Positions 1 to 7,524 of a stretch of 29,271 nucleotides of DNA are shown here, piece after piece. Below the pieces are notes generated by a model. The model was not told where the DNA came from, searched no databases, and saw only the letters and a program-made list of their open reading frames with translations. Numbering within the stretch: position 1 is the stretch's first letter; every line of letters starts with the position of its first letter. Origin of the DNA: Planctomycetota bacterium (GTDB lineage Bacteria; Planctomycetota; Planctomycetia; Pirellulales; Pirellulaceae); assembly GCA_026692885.1 (NCBI GenBank), contig JAPLNJ010001152.1:1-29271 (forward strand), given 5' to 3'. The position numbers and the translations under genes are program-made.

Positions 1-22
1 GTAGCGGAAGTCGTGAGACTCC
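1..22. repeat. half copy of a palindromic repeat arm
   Basis: The first 22 bases match, with about two differences, the left arm of the hairpin at 11968-12023 (both contain GAAGTCGTGAGACT). No matching right arm follows, so this is a solo arm, or the rest lies outside the window. Confidence 0.55.
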
Positions 23-72
23 CAATGTTTGCAATCTAGCGGCCCGTTGATGTGCGGTCCATTTTCAGTAGT

Positions 73-271
73 GGACAGGAAGATGGCGCGATGGAAGCCT
101 TGATCGTAACCTTGCGAAATGCTAGCAGGGTGGCTGGTGGCTGAGCCTAAGCGAAGCCCCAGTAACAGTGGACTGGGGCTTCGCTTAGGCTCAGCCACCA
201 GCCACCCAGGTCATTGCCAGCACTGCGCAAGATTACAATCAAGGCCCCCGATAGAAATTATCTTCCTGTCC
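73..271. repeat. three-layer nested palindrome, copy A
   Basis: Three inverted repeats are nested. The innermost is a perfect 36-bp inverted repeat (128-163 with 172-207) around an 8-nt loop. Outside it, 97-127 pairs with 216-245 over about 30 bp with roughly five mismatches and carries GCTAGCA at the inner edge. Outermost, GGACAGGAAGAT (73-84) pairs perfectly with 260-271. The same architecture recurs at 9980-10298 and, with a different core, at 11921-12066. It ends about 40 bp beyond the stop of the CHAT-TIR gene on the minus strand, so it could act as a transcript-end structure, although no T-run is seen. No coding frame is credible here. Confidence 0.85.
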
Positions 272-310
272 ATCATTTTCCTGTCCGTCTTGTCTTTTTG
301 TTGCAACCGC

Positions 311-3300
311 TCATGTTCCGCCTTGGGCTTCGCGGAGGGCGGTCAGGAGTTGGGTGAGGAAGTCCTGGACTTCGGCGGGGAGCGTGGTGGGGACGGGCGA
401 CACGTGGCCGGTGGCGAGCTGGCGGAGGAAGGTGGCCAGGTCGGGCAGCGGCGGGGGGAGCTTTTCTATTTGGGCCAGGGCCGCTTCGGCGCCGGGGTCG
501 AGTTCAGCGCCTTCGACCGCGGCTTGGGCGCAGGCGATGGCGAGGCGCTGGATGGTTTGCAGGAATTGCGGCGGCAGCCCGCCGGGACCGCGGGAACGGC
601 CTTGCAGTTCGGCCTCCACCGCGTCGTGTTTGCGTTCCCACTCGGCCGCTTGGCCCGCATCGCCGCGGGCATGGGCGATGTTGGCGAGGACGGCGTAGTC
701 ACTGGGCAACTCGCGAGTTATGTCCAACCTCTCGTCGATCTCGAGACACTGACGAGCGTGCCGCTCGGCCTCGTCCAACTCGCCGAGGAGCAGGTGGACT
801 TGGGCCAGTTGGCCGAGCGTCATCGCTTCGTAAGGCTTGTTGTCCAGTCTGCGCATGAGGCCGACCGCCTCTTGGATCGACTGCTTGGCTTCTTCGAATC
901 GCTGCCGTGCTTCCGGCTCGCGGCCTTGTTTGCGGGCGGCTTTGCCTTCCAACTGGCACACGATGCCGATGTTCTGCGCTGCCGAAGCCAAGCTCACCAC
1001 ATTCCCCAGCCGTTTCGCGATTTCGCGTGAGCGTTCATACCACGACCGGGCTTCGGGCAAGCGGCCTTGCTTCCGCTCGACCACGCCCAGCAGGTTGCAG
1101 GTACGCATGACTGCGCCTTCGGCGTTCATCTCCTGGAACAGCTTCAGCGCCCGCTCGTACAGGCTGGCCGCGCGGAGGTATTGCCGCATATCGTCCGCCA
1201 GACTGCCTTGGTGCTGGAGCCAGCTGCCCTCCAACTCCTTGTCGCCGGCGCGGCGGGCGGCGGCGATGGCGGCGTTATACCGGGCATCGGCTTCCGCATG
1301 GCGGCCCTGCATCATGAGGACTTGGGCAGACTGGCCCAGTCCCGCGGCGACCTCGCGGTCGTGGCCCAGTTCGCGGTTAATCTCCAAACAGCGTTCGGAG
1401 GCGGCAAACGCTTCGTCCAGCCGCCCGGCGGACATGAACGCGTTGGCCAATTCGCCCAGCGCCATCGATAGGTTACCGCGTTCCGCCTCGGCCTTGCGTA
1501 TCGTAGTCGGTTCGCTCCGCGAGCCGGATGCCCTCTCGCGGAGCGAGAGGGCTACTTTGACGAGCGCCTCCCATTGCCGCACCGCTTCCTCCAATACCGG
1601 GATCGCCTGCTCGCTCAGACCGCTGGCGTTCAGAACGCGGCCCAGCCTGGCTTGGGTCCAGGCCAGTTGAAACGCCGGATCGAAGTCGGTGGCGCCGCGC
1701 AGACGCGCAATCAGGTCTTCCAGCCGGCGGATGGCTTCGCGTGCTTGGCCCTGGGTGAACAGCGTCCAGGCTTCGTCCCGTTCACGATCCGCTAGCGCTT
1801 CGCTGAAGCCGCCTTTGCGCACCTCGCCGACCAGCCACGTGACCCAGGCGTCGCGTTCCCGTAGCCGGCCGGACCTCTGCAGGTAATCGCGGAACGTGTC
1901 GCCCATCGCCGAGGCGACGGCGTACTGCTGGTCCTCGACGGCCCAGCGCACGGCGGTGCGGAAGTTCGCTTCCTCGCGGGCCAGTACTTGCAGACCGCCG
2001 CGCGGGTTCGAGCCATACAAGGCTTGGGACACCGCCGTGTCCACCGAGTCGTACACCTCGACGAACCGTTTCCGCGTCACGGCCGGGTCCGGCACGCTGC
2101 GGCCCACCGCGGCGTACGGCAGCGTGGGATGGAAGCGGAGGTAGGGGCGGTTGCCGAACAGGATGTCGCGTTCGACGCGGATCAGGGCCGTGGCCTCGAG
2201 TTCGGCCCGCACGACGTCCCAAGAAATATGGGCCTCTCGCTCCGCGAGAGGCTTTTCCGCTCGCGGAGCAAGCGGACTACTTTCGCCCATCACGTCCAGC
2301 AACACGTCCTCGAACACCCCGCCGCTGAACAGCCCCAGCCATGGCAGAGCCGCCTGCGCCGCACCGCTCAGCCGCCGCGTCGAAAAGGCCAGCGAGGCCA
2401 GCAGGGATTCGTTCCGCTGGACGCCTGGGCCGCGTTTGAACTCCTCCAACAGCCGCCCGAAGTCGGCCATGATCTCGTCCGGCGTCAGGGTCTTCAAGTG
2501 CGGGCCAACCAACTCGATGGACAACGGATGATCGGCCAGCATGTCCAGCAGCTTGTTGAGCTTGTCCCTCTCCAGCCGCGGGTCGTTCAGATCGATGCCC
2601 GCCGTTTCGAGCACGCGTACCAGCAGCCACAGGCTGTCCGGCCGGGCCAGGCCCTGCAACTCCGTCTGCCGCGAGCCGGCCAGCCCGGCCTCCGCCGGCC
2701 GACAGGTGATCAGCAGCCGCCCCTTGCCTTTCGCATCCCCGGTCCAGTCCCGGAACAGTTCGACCAGCCGGTCCCGCTCGTCGGGGGAATAGGAAGGCAG
2801 AGAGCTGAGGGCGGAGGGCTGAGGGCCAGAAGAAACGGAGACCCTGCCGGAGAAGCGTTGATTTGCGTCTGCATTTCCAGCCGCGTCGGTTTCTGGCTCT
2901 CCGCCCTCCGCTCTCAGCCCTCCGCCTTCAGAAAACTGCGGCAATACGCTTTCGAAATTGTCCCAGACCAGCAGCACCTGCTTCTGCTGGAACAGGTCCC
3001 GCGCTCGGCAACGCTGCTCGTCGGCGGGCAGCGATTCGAACTGCGGGCCTTCCAGATAGGTGCCCAGGACCTGAATCACCAGCTCGGCGCTGGCGGATTG
3101 CTCGAAGCTCAGGAAACACGCGCCGTCGGGGAACAGTCCGGTGCGAGTCCACCACACAGCGGCCTCGGCGGCCAGCGTGGTCTTGCCCATGCCGCCCATG
3201 GCGTACAGCAACACGGCACGGTACGCACGGAAGTGCCGTTCGAGTTCGTACAGCTCGTGTGCTCGGCCGTGGAACCCGTACACCGGTTCGGGCGGGAACG

Positions 3301-4624
3301 CGCCGACCTGGCTCCGCTCGCGCGACGCCAGGCGGAAGCGGCCGGCCACGGCGGCCGCGTCCCCGCCGGACGCTCGGCCTCGGGCGGTGCGGATCTGCCC
3401 GGCCAGTTGCTCGGCGTTCTGGGCGTCCTGGGCCGGGTCGCGGAAGTCTCGCCACAGCAGGGCTTTCAACTCGAGCGGCAGTCCCACGTCGTCCAGCACC
3501 AGCGGGATGATCGTCTGGCCGCGCGGATCGCGGGCGCGCGCCATGTCGTGTTCCGCGAGCACCCAGTCGGAGCCCAGCGACCGGCGCGAACAGGCAATCA
3601 GCAGGAAGCGGCTGCGACGCAAGCCTTCGCGGCATTGCTCGTGCAACGGTCCGGGGCCGATTTCTTTCTCGTCCAGGAACACCCGCAAGCCGTGCTGTTC
3701 GGTCAGCCGCGAGTGGATCGCGGTGACCCGCTGGGCGTCGGCGTGGGTGTAACTGAGGAAGGCGTCGAATTCGTATTCCGGTTCCGCCAGCGCGGCGGGA
3801 TGGCCGCCCGCCGGGACGGCGCTGGCCGGCACGAGTGCCAGGTCCTGACCGCGCTGGTACAGATGCGGCAGGTACCAATCTTTCAGTTCCACGTTCCGGC
3901 CGCCGGGGCCGGATTCGATCCAGCGATAGGGCTGGGCGATCAGCGCCGCGCGGCCTTGTTCGAGCGTCTGGCCCAGCGTGACGCCGGTGACCAGCTCCTC
4001 GTAGAACCGCTGCAACAGCACCCGGGCGGCTTCGACGTGCACCGCGTGGCTCATCGAGATCACGCTACCCACGCCGGCTTCGATCAGCCGCGGGGCCACC
4101 GAGCGGAACACGGCCAGCTTGCCGATCGTGCCTGTGCGGCAGGCTTCCAGAACCACCAGCGGAATCTCGTAGGCGGCCAGCAACTCGCCCAGCCGATCCG
4201 CCCGCACGTAGTCGGTCTTCGCCGTGGCCAGGACCGTGTCGCCAGCGGGTTTTTCGAAGCACAGCGCGCCCAGTTCGATCTCGGGCAGGAACGTGCCGTG
4301 ACCGTCGAAGTGGACGATCGCGTACGGCTCGCGACGGCGGCGGGCCTGGCGGAGCAGTTCTTCCAACCGGGCGAGCGTCGGCGGTCGGCAGAAGTCCACG
4401 CGCACGTAGCCGCCCAGGGGCGCGAGGGCGTCGAGCATCGAGTGGGTACTGAGCCGCGGATCGATAAAGCCCAGGTCCCCGGGCCGGCTGACGACCAGCA
4501 GAATCCGCAACGGCAGGCCGACGCGGTACTCAATCGGTTTGCAGGCCGTTTCCAACTGGCGGCGGATCGTGACCTCCTGCCGGAACAGCGGGCCGCGCGA
4601 ATCGGCCAGCAGTTCCCACGGCAA
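311..4624 (-). CDS. CHAT protease-TIR-NB-ARC-TPR immune-receptor-like protein (main frame)
   Basis: This large cytosolic multidomain protein resembles bacterial NLR/STAND sensors. In the 1437-residue frame a CHAT (caspase-like) domain fills about 1-255, with the His of HFDGHG (H109) and the Cys of EACRTG (C162). A TIR domain follows at about 284-410, with FLSYTHAD at its start and W354/E358 in WVLAE, the position of the catalytic Glu in TIR NADases. An NB-ARC-type ATPase occupies about 445-700, with Walker A GGMGKTT (477-483) and Walker B-like VLLVWDNFE (550-558). A helical linker and repeated TPR helices run from about 880 to 1370. The 4624 start is a TTG inside the conserved LPWELL motif of CHAT proteins, so it is not the true start. 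The missing N-terminus is in another frame upstream (4530-4976) and is joined through a 7-bp duplication at 4637-4654. Three palindromic repeats lie in frame inside it (residues about 564-610, 781-798, 1023-1041). Function is inferred as infection- or stress-triggered effector activity; the trigger is unknown. Confidence 0.85.
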   Translation of the reverse strand: MPWELLADSRGPLFRQEVTIRRQLETACKPIEYRVGLPLRILLVVSRPGDLGFIDPRLSTHSMLDALAPLGGYVRVDFCRPPTLARLEELLRQARRRREPYAIVHFDGHGTFLPEIELGALCFEKPAGDTVLATAKTDYVRADRLGELLAAYEIPLVVLEACRTGTIGKLAVFRSVAPRLIEAGVGSVISMSHAVHVEAARVLLQRFYEELVTGVTLGQTLEQGRAALIAQPYRWIESGPGGRNVELKDWYLPHLYQRGQDLALVPASAVPAGGHPAALAEPEYEFDAFLSYTHADAQRVTAIHSRLTEQHGLRVFLDEKEIGPGPLHEQCREGLRRSRFLLIACSRRSLGSDWVLAEHDMARARDPRGQTIIPLVLDDVGLPLELKALLWRDFRDPAQDAQNAEQLAGQIRTARGRASGGDAAAVAGRFRLASRERSQVGAFPPEPVYGFHGRAHELYELERHFRAYRAVLLYAMGGMGKTTLAAEAAVWWTRTGLFPDGACFLSFEQSASAELVIQVLGTYLEGPQFESLPADEQRCRARDLFQQKQVLLVWDNFESVLPQFSEGGGLRAEGGEPETDAAGNADANQRFSGRVSVSSGPQPSALSSLPSYSPDERDRLVELFRDWTGDAKGKGRLLITCRPAEAGLAGSRQTELQGLARPDSLWLLVRVLETAGIDLNDPRLERDKLNKLLDMLADHPLSIELVGPHLKTLTPDEIMADFGRLLEEFKRGPGVQRNESLLASLAFSTRRLSGAAQAALPWLGLFSGGVFEDVLLDVMGESSPLAPRAEKPLAEREAHISWDVVRAELEATALIRVERDILFGNRPYLRFHPTLPYAAVGRSVPDPAVTRKRFVEVYDSVDTAVSQALYGSNPRGGLQVLAREEANFRTAVRWAVEDQQYAVASAMGDTFRDYLQRSGRLRERDAWVTWLVGEVRKGGFSEALADRERDEAWTLFTQGQAREAIRRLEDLIARLRGATDFDPAFQLAWTQARLGRVLNASGLSEQAIPVLEEAVRQWEALVKVALSLRERASGSRSEPTTIRKAEAERGNLSMALGELANAFMSAGRLDEAFAASERCLEINRELGHDREVAAGLGQSAQVLMMQGRHAEADARYNAAIAAARRAGDKELEGSWLQHQGSLADDMRQYLRAASLYERALKLFQEMNAEGAVMRTCNLLGVVERKQGRLPEARSWYERSREIAKRLGNVVSLASAAQNIGIVCQLEGKAARKQGREPEARQRFEEAKQSIQEAVGLMRRLDNKPYEAMTLGQLAQVHLLLGELDEAERHARQCLEIDERLDITRELPSDYAVLANIAHARGDAGQAAEWERKHDAVEAELQGRSRGPGGLPPQFLQTIQRLAIACAQAAVEGAELDPGAEAALAQIEKLPPPLPDLATFLRQLATGHVSPVPTTLPAEVQDFLTQLLTALREAQGGT
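1503..1555. repeat. twin-hairpin palindromic element inside CHAT-TIR gene (element 1)
   Basis: Two adjacent hairpins occur. One is an imperfect 8-bp stem at about 1509-1527. The other is a perfect 9-bp stem, CCCTCTCGC (1531-1539) with 1543-1551, around a 3-nt loop. GTAG at 1503 and CTAC at 1552 close the unit. Read on the minus strand it encodes KVALSLRERASGSRSEP within the TPR region, a peptide unlike the surrounding helices. The architecture and the CTACTTT border match element 2 at 2231-2284. Confidence 0.75.
2231..2284. repeat. twin-hairpin palindromic element inside CHAT-TIR gene (element 2)
   Basis: A perfect 9-bp hairpin, GCCTCTCGC (2232-2240) with 2244-2252, is followed by TTTT and a second, imperfect hairpin (CCGCTCGC with GCAAGCGG, about 2259-2277), then ACTACTTTCG. 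It is the same family and orientation as element 1 but is read in a different frame, giving ESSPLAPRAEKPLAEREAH. It falls in the region between the ATPase and the TPRs. Confidence 0.75.
2793..2929. repeat. 39-bp inverted repeat inserted in frame in the NB-ARC region (element 3)
   Basis: Arms 2793-2831 and 2891-2929 are complementary over 39 bp with about five mismatches, around a 59-nt loop. They are made of GGGCGGAGGGCTGAG-like units and are unrelated to elements 1 and 2. In the protein it creates a low-complexity Gly/Ser/Pro stretch of about 47 residues directly after the Walker B strand (DNFESVLPQF) and before SPDERDRLVELF. The two flanks read as a natural join without it. Confidence 0.8.
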
Positions 4625-4976
4625 TCGCAGGAGCTGCGCGTCGCGCGTCGCGCGTGGCCAGCGTCAGCAGACGCGGCGGGGCTTGGCTCAGAAGATGGTT
4701 CAGCAGTTCGCGGTTGTCGCCGTCTTTGAACAAGACGTCGTAGAACTTGCGGCCCCAGGCGGCCAGGTCGGCCTCGATCCGCTGAGCCCGCACCAGCGAC
4801 CCACTGTCGGGCAGGTCCATGAATTCTTCCAGATACCAGCGGAGGTTCTCGAAGTCATCATCTTCCAGAAACGGCGTGAAGGGCAGCGGCTGGCTGGCGT
4901 TGCCGCCCCAGTTGTTCAGACGGACGGTGTAGTCACCGTTGGAGGCACGGTCGAAGAGCAGGCGGAGTTCGTTCAT
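4530..4976 (-). pseudogene. N-terminal fragment of the CHAT-TIR gene, separated by a frameshift
   Basis: Residues 1-111 (MNELRLLF through LLTLATRDA) form the usual N-terminal lead of CHAT proteins, with FENLRWYLEEFMDLP and ADLAAWGRKFYDVLF. This block normally runs straight into LxLPWELL of the CHAT core. Here the frame passes through two full copies of a heptamer (4637-4650) and then reads a meaningless Ala/Pro-rich tail to 4530. Removing one 7-bp copy joins ATRDA to QLLRLPWELL without a gap and gives one protein of about 1552 residues spanning 311-4976. Either the gene is broken or off, or the base count is an assembly error. The ATG at 4976 has only a weak ribosome binding site. Confidence 0.8.
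4637..4654. repeat. heptanucleotide tandem repeat causing the CHAT-TIR frameshift
   Basis: The plus strand reads GCGCGTC, GCGCGTC, then GCGC: about 2.6 units of a 7-mer. Seven is not a multiple of three, so gain or loss of one unit switches the reading frame. Both frames read ATRDA across the repeat, and the one-unit-shorter form restores the full gene. Confidence 0.85.
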
Positions 4977-5030
4977 CGTCGGGATCTCATGGCCCGCAGT
5001 ATACGATACCCCCGCTCGGACAGAAACTCC

Positions 5031-5110
5031 CGTAGCATGGCTCTCCAGAGCCGTGCAGATTCGCTCGCGATTTCCGGGATAGGTACACGGCTCTGGAGAG
5101 CCATGCTACG
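5031..5110. repeat. perfect 25-bp inverted repeat between macB-like and CHAT-TIR genes
   Basis: CGTAGCATGGCTCTCCAGAG... at 5031-5055 is perfectly complementary to 5086-5110, around a 30-nt loop. It starts about 50 bp after the stop of the macB-like gene and 55 bp before the CHAT-TIR start, both on the minus strand. It may end the efflux operon transcript, though no T-run follows. It looks like another palindromic repeat family. Confidence 0.85.
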
Positions 5111-5158
5111 AATCACAACGACAGTTCCTGGCCGATTTGGCACCTTGACGGGTCGCGG

Positions 5159-7360
5159 TTACTCGTAGCGTAACGCTTCAATCGGGTCTAGACGCGAGGC
5201 TTTCCAGGCGGGATAGAAACCAAACACAACGCCGACAGTCGCCGAAACGACGACGGACGCGATGATCGCGGGCAGCGATGTTTCCGTGGGCCATTTCAAA
5301 AAATACGACACCAAGACTGAGAAGCCGCGGCCCGCTCCGATCCCGATGGCGCCGCCGCACAAGCACAACACGATGGCCTCGACCAAGAACTGCCGCAGGA
5401 TGTGATGCGAACGGGCACCCACGGCCATGCGCAAGCCGATCTCGCGCGTGCGTTCGGTGACCGAGACCAGCATGATGTTCATGATTCCCACCCCGCCCAC
5501 CAGCAGAGAAATGCAAGCCACGGCCAGCAGCAGGATGCCCATGATCTGCGTGGTGGATGACAGGGCTTTGGTCGCCTCCGTCATGTCGCGGATGTTGAAG
5601 TCGTCCGCGACTCCCGGCCGGATGCGATGCCGCTCGCGCAAGATTTCCGAGATCTGCGTGATGGCGTCCGGAATCTCCTCGGCCGATGTCGCCTTGACCA
5701 TGATCGTATCCACATTCGTCACGCGAATCGGCTGTGGCGTATCGGCCAACTGGGTTGCGGAGGGGGCGGTGTACAGGGCCGTAGAACCGGGGTAGAGGTT
5801 GTTCAGGGTGTTGATGGAACTGGTGGCCGTGGAAGAGGCCGCGGCGGATTGGGCGGTCGAGCCGCCGCCACTCACGCGATACTTGATCGTCGTCCAAGGG
5901 GCCAGCAACACGTCGTCTTGGTCCATGCCCATCATGTTGGCCCCCTTGCGGCTCAACACGCCGATGATGCGGAGCGACACGTTCTGAATGCGCAGTTCCT
6001 TGCCAAGCGGGGATTCATCCTGAAAGAGTTCTCGCTTCAAAGTCGCGCCGACGACGCAGACCTTGTTGCCGCTGCGCACGTCGCGCTCGGTGAACATGTC
6101 TCCCTCGTCCAGTTCCTCCCAATCGCGCACGGCCAGGTACGAGGGCGTGGTGCCCATCGTCTGCATGGGGATCCAATTGCGGTTCCCGTAGATGATTTGG
6201 CCGCGGGCGCGGACCATGGGGGCTACCTCCTCGATCGCCGGGCACTGCTGACTCAATTCCTCGGCGTCCTTTGGCGTGAGCGTCAACGAACTGCCGGAGC
6301 CGAACGTTACGCCCCCGCTCGCCGCCGCTCCCGATTGGATCATCAGATTGTTCGCCCCCATGCTGGCGATGGTCTTCTTGAGTTGGGCGGCCGACCCCTG
6401 ACCGATCTCCATCATGGTGATGACCGCACCGACCCCGATAATGATCCCCAACGTGGTCAGGGCAGAACGCATCTTATTGCGTCGCAGGGCACCCATCGCC
6501 GTGACGAGCGTATGCGGGACCAGCGAGGGCAGCGCGACGCCGCGTGGCGCAGACTGCCCTGGGCCAAACAGCGGGGGGGTGGCCTCGGCAGGGGCCGCAG
6601 ACTCCGAGACTGCGGAATTCGGCGGCTGATCGGGGCCGATCGCGGGGAGTACTTCCGGCGTGGCCGGCGCACGGCGTTCATCGCCTTCGATCACACCATC
6701 CGCGATACGGATGGTCCGGGTCGCGTAGGAGGCCACCTTGGGATCGTGCGTCACCAGGATGACCGTGATCCCCTCCGCATTCAACTGCTGGAACATCCGC
6801 AGGATCTCGACGCTCGTGTGCGAGTCCAGGTTGCCGGTCGGCTCGTCAGCCAGAACCAGAGCGGGCTGATTCACCAGGGAGCGGGCGATGGCCACTCGTT
6901 GTTGCTGTCCGCCCGACATCTGGGACGGTTCGTGGTCGGCTCGATCGGCTAATCCCACACGCTTCAGCAGCAGCTTGGCCCAACGCCTGGCCTCGCCGAC
7001 GAGCGGCCGGCGCGGGGCGTAGTCCAGCGGCATGATGACGTTGTGGAGGGCCGACGTCCGCGGGAGGAGGTTGAAGCTCTGGAACACAAAGCCGAGTTTG
7101 GCGGTGCGAACCAAGGCGCGCTGATTCGGCGACAGGCAACTCATTTCCTGGCCGTCGAGCCAGAACTCGCCCGAGCTGGGTCGGTCGAGGCAGCCCAGGA
7201 TGTTCATCAACGTGGTCTTGCCGGACCCCGAGGCGCCCATCAGAGCGACCAGCTCGCCACGCTGGATCGTCAGGGAGATGCCCTTGAGCACCGGGACGTC
7301 AATTTCGCCCAGGTGATACGTCTTGTAAATGTTTTCGATGCGGATAAGTTCCATCGGCAT
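5159..7360 (-). CDS. macB: MacB-like ABC transporter, fused ATPase-permease
   Basis: This inner-membrane ABC protein (733 aa) powers a MacAB-type tripartite system that exports drugs, peptides or lipids from the periplasm. The ATPase comes first: Walker A GASGSGKT (about 42-49), signature MSGGQQQRVAIARS (about 148), Walker B ALVLADEPTG (about 167), H-loop LVTHD. A Pro/Ala-rich linker of about 50 residues follows, then TM1 (MRSALTTLGIIIGVGAVITM) and the MacB-type periplasmic domain. The C-terminal FtsX-type part contains GGVGIMNIMLVSVTERTREIGLRMAVGA, and three TM helices are expected there. The ATG at 7360 begins MPMELIRIENIYKTY; a second ATG at 7354 is possible. The frame stays open to 7447, but that part lies in a repeat insertion. 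It is third in the marR-hlyD-macB operon. A Ser/Ala/Thr-rich stretch at about residues 480-530 enlarges the periplasmic domain. The outer-membrane partner and substrate are not visible. Confidence 0.93.
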   Translation of the reverse strand: MPMELIRIENIYKTYHLGEIDVPVLKGISLTIQRGELVALMGASGSGKTTLMNILGCLDRPSSGEFWLDGQEMSCLSPNQRALVRTAKLGFVFQSFNLLPRTSALHNVIMPLDYAPRRPLVGEARRWAKLLLKRVGLADRADHEPSQMSGGQQQRVAIARSLVNQPALVLADEPTGNLDSHTSVEILRMFQQLNAEGITVILVTHDPKVASYATRTIRIADGVIEGDERRAPATPEVLPAIGPDQPPNSAVSESAAPAEATPPLFGPGQSAPRGVALPSLVPHTLVTAMGALRRNKMRSALTTLGIIIGVGAVITMMEIGQGSAAQLKKTIASMGANNLMIQSGAAASGGVTFGSGSSLTLTPKDAEELSQQCPAIEEVAPMVRARGQIIYGNRNWIPMQTMGTTPSYLAVRDWEELDEGDMFTERDVRSGNKVCVVGATLKRELFQDESPLGKELRIQNVSLRIIGVLSRKGANMMGMDQDDVLLAPWTTIKYRVSGGGSTAQSAAASSTATSSINTLNNLYPGSTALYTAPSATQLADTPQPIRVTNVDTIMVKATSAEEIPDAITQISEILRERHRIRPGVADDFNIRDMTEATKALSSTTQIMGILLLAVACISLLVGGVGIMNIMLVSVTERTREIGLRMAVGARSHHILRQFLVEAIVLCLCGGAIGIGAGRGFSVLVSYFLKWPTETSLPAIIASVVVSATVGVVFGFYPAWKASRLDPIEALRYE

Positions 7361-7361
7361 T

Positions 7362-7524
7362 ACCACTACTGCTTGGGACGACCTTCTCTCGTTCCCACGC
7401 TCCGCGTGGGAACGTAAGTGTTTCGACGCTCCGCGTCGTATGCCCAAGGACGCAGAGCGTCCGTGGCTTGCGTTCCGACGCAGAGCGTCGGAACGAGAAA
7501 ACCACTACTGCTTGGGACGACCTT
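7362..7524. repeat. palindromic element with exact 24-bp flanking direct repeat between hlyD and macB
   Basis: A 24-bp sequence (starting ACCACTACTGCTTGGG) occurs at 7362-7385 and again, identical, at 7501-7524. The 115 bp between (7386-7500) hold three palindromes: CGTTCCCACGC/GCGTGGGAACG, GACGCTCCGCGTC, and CGTTCCGACGC/GCGTCGGAACG. TCTCGTTCC lies at one end and GGAACGAGA at the other. The direct repeat covers the last codons and the stop of the hlyD-like gene. The downstream copy therefore abuts the macB ATG, and removing 139 bp leaves a five-base hlyD stop-to-macB start gap. This is what insertion with target duplication would leave. Confidence 0.85.

Noticed and set aside
1988..4729. A 913-codon open frame on the plus strand
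   Set aside because: It is antisense to the CHAT-TIR gene, whose domains are clear. The plus frame is a high-GC mirror with Gln/Arg/His-rich, domain-free sequence.
5627..6952. A 441-codon plus-strand frame
   Set aside because: It is the antisense of the MacB-like gene, which has all ABC motifs.
7386..7500. CRISPR-like repeats
   Set aside because: The repeats are palindromic, of unequal length and without regular unique spacers. They fit dispersed palindromic elements, and no cas genes are present.
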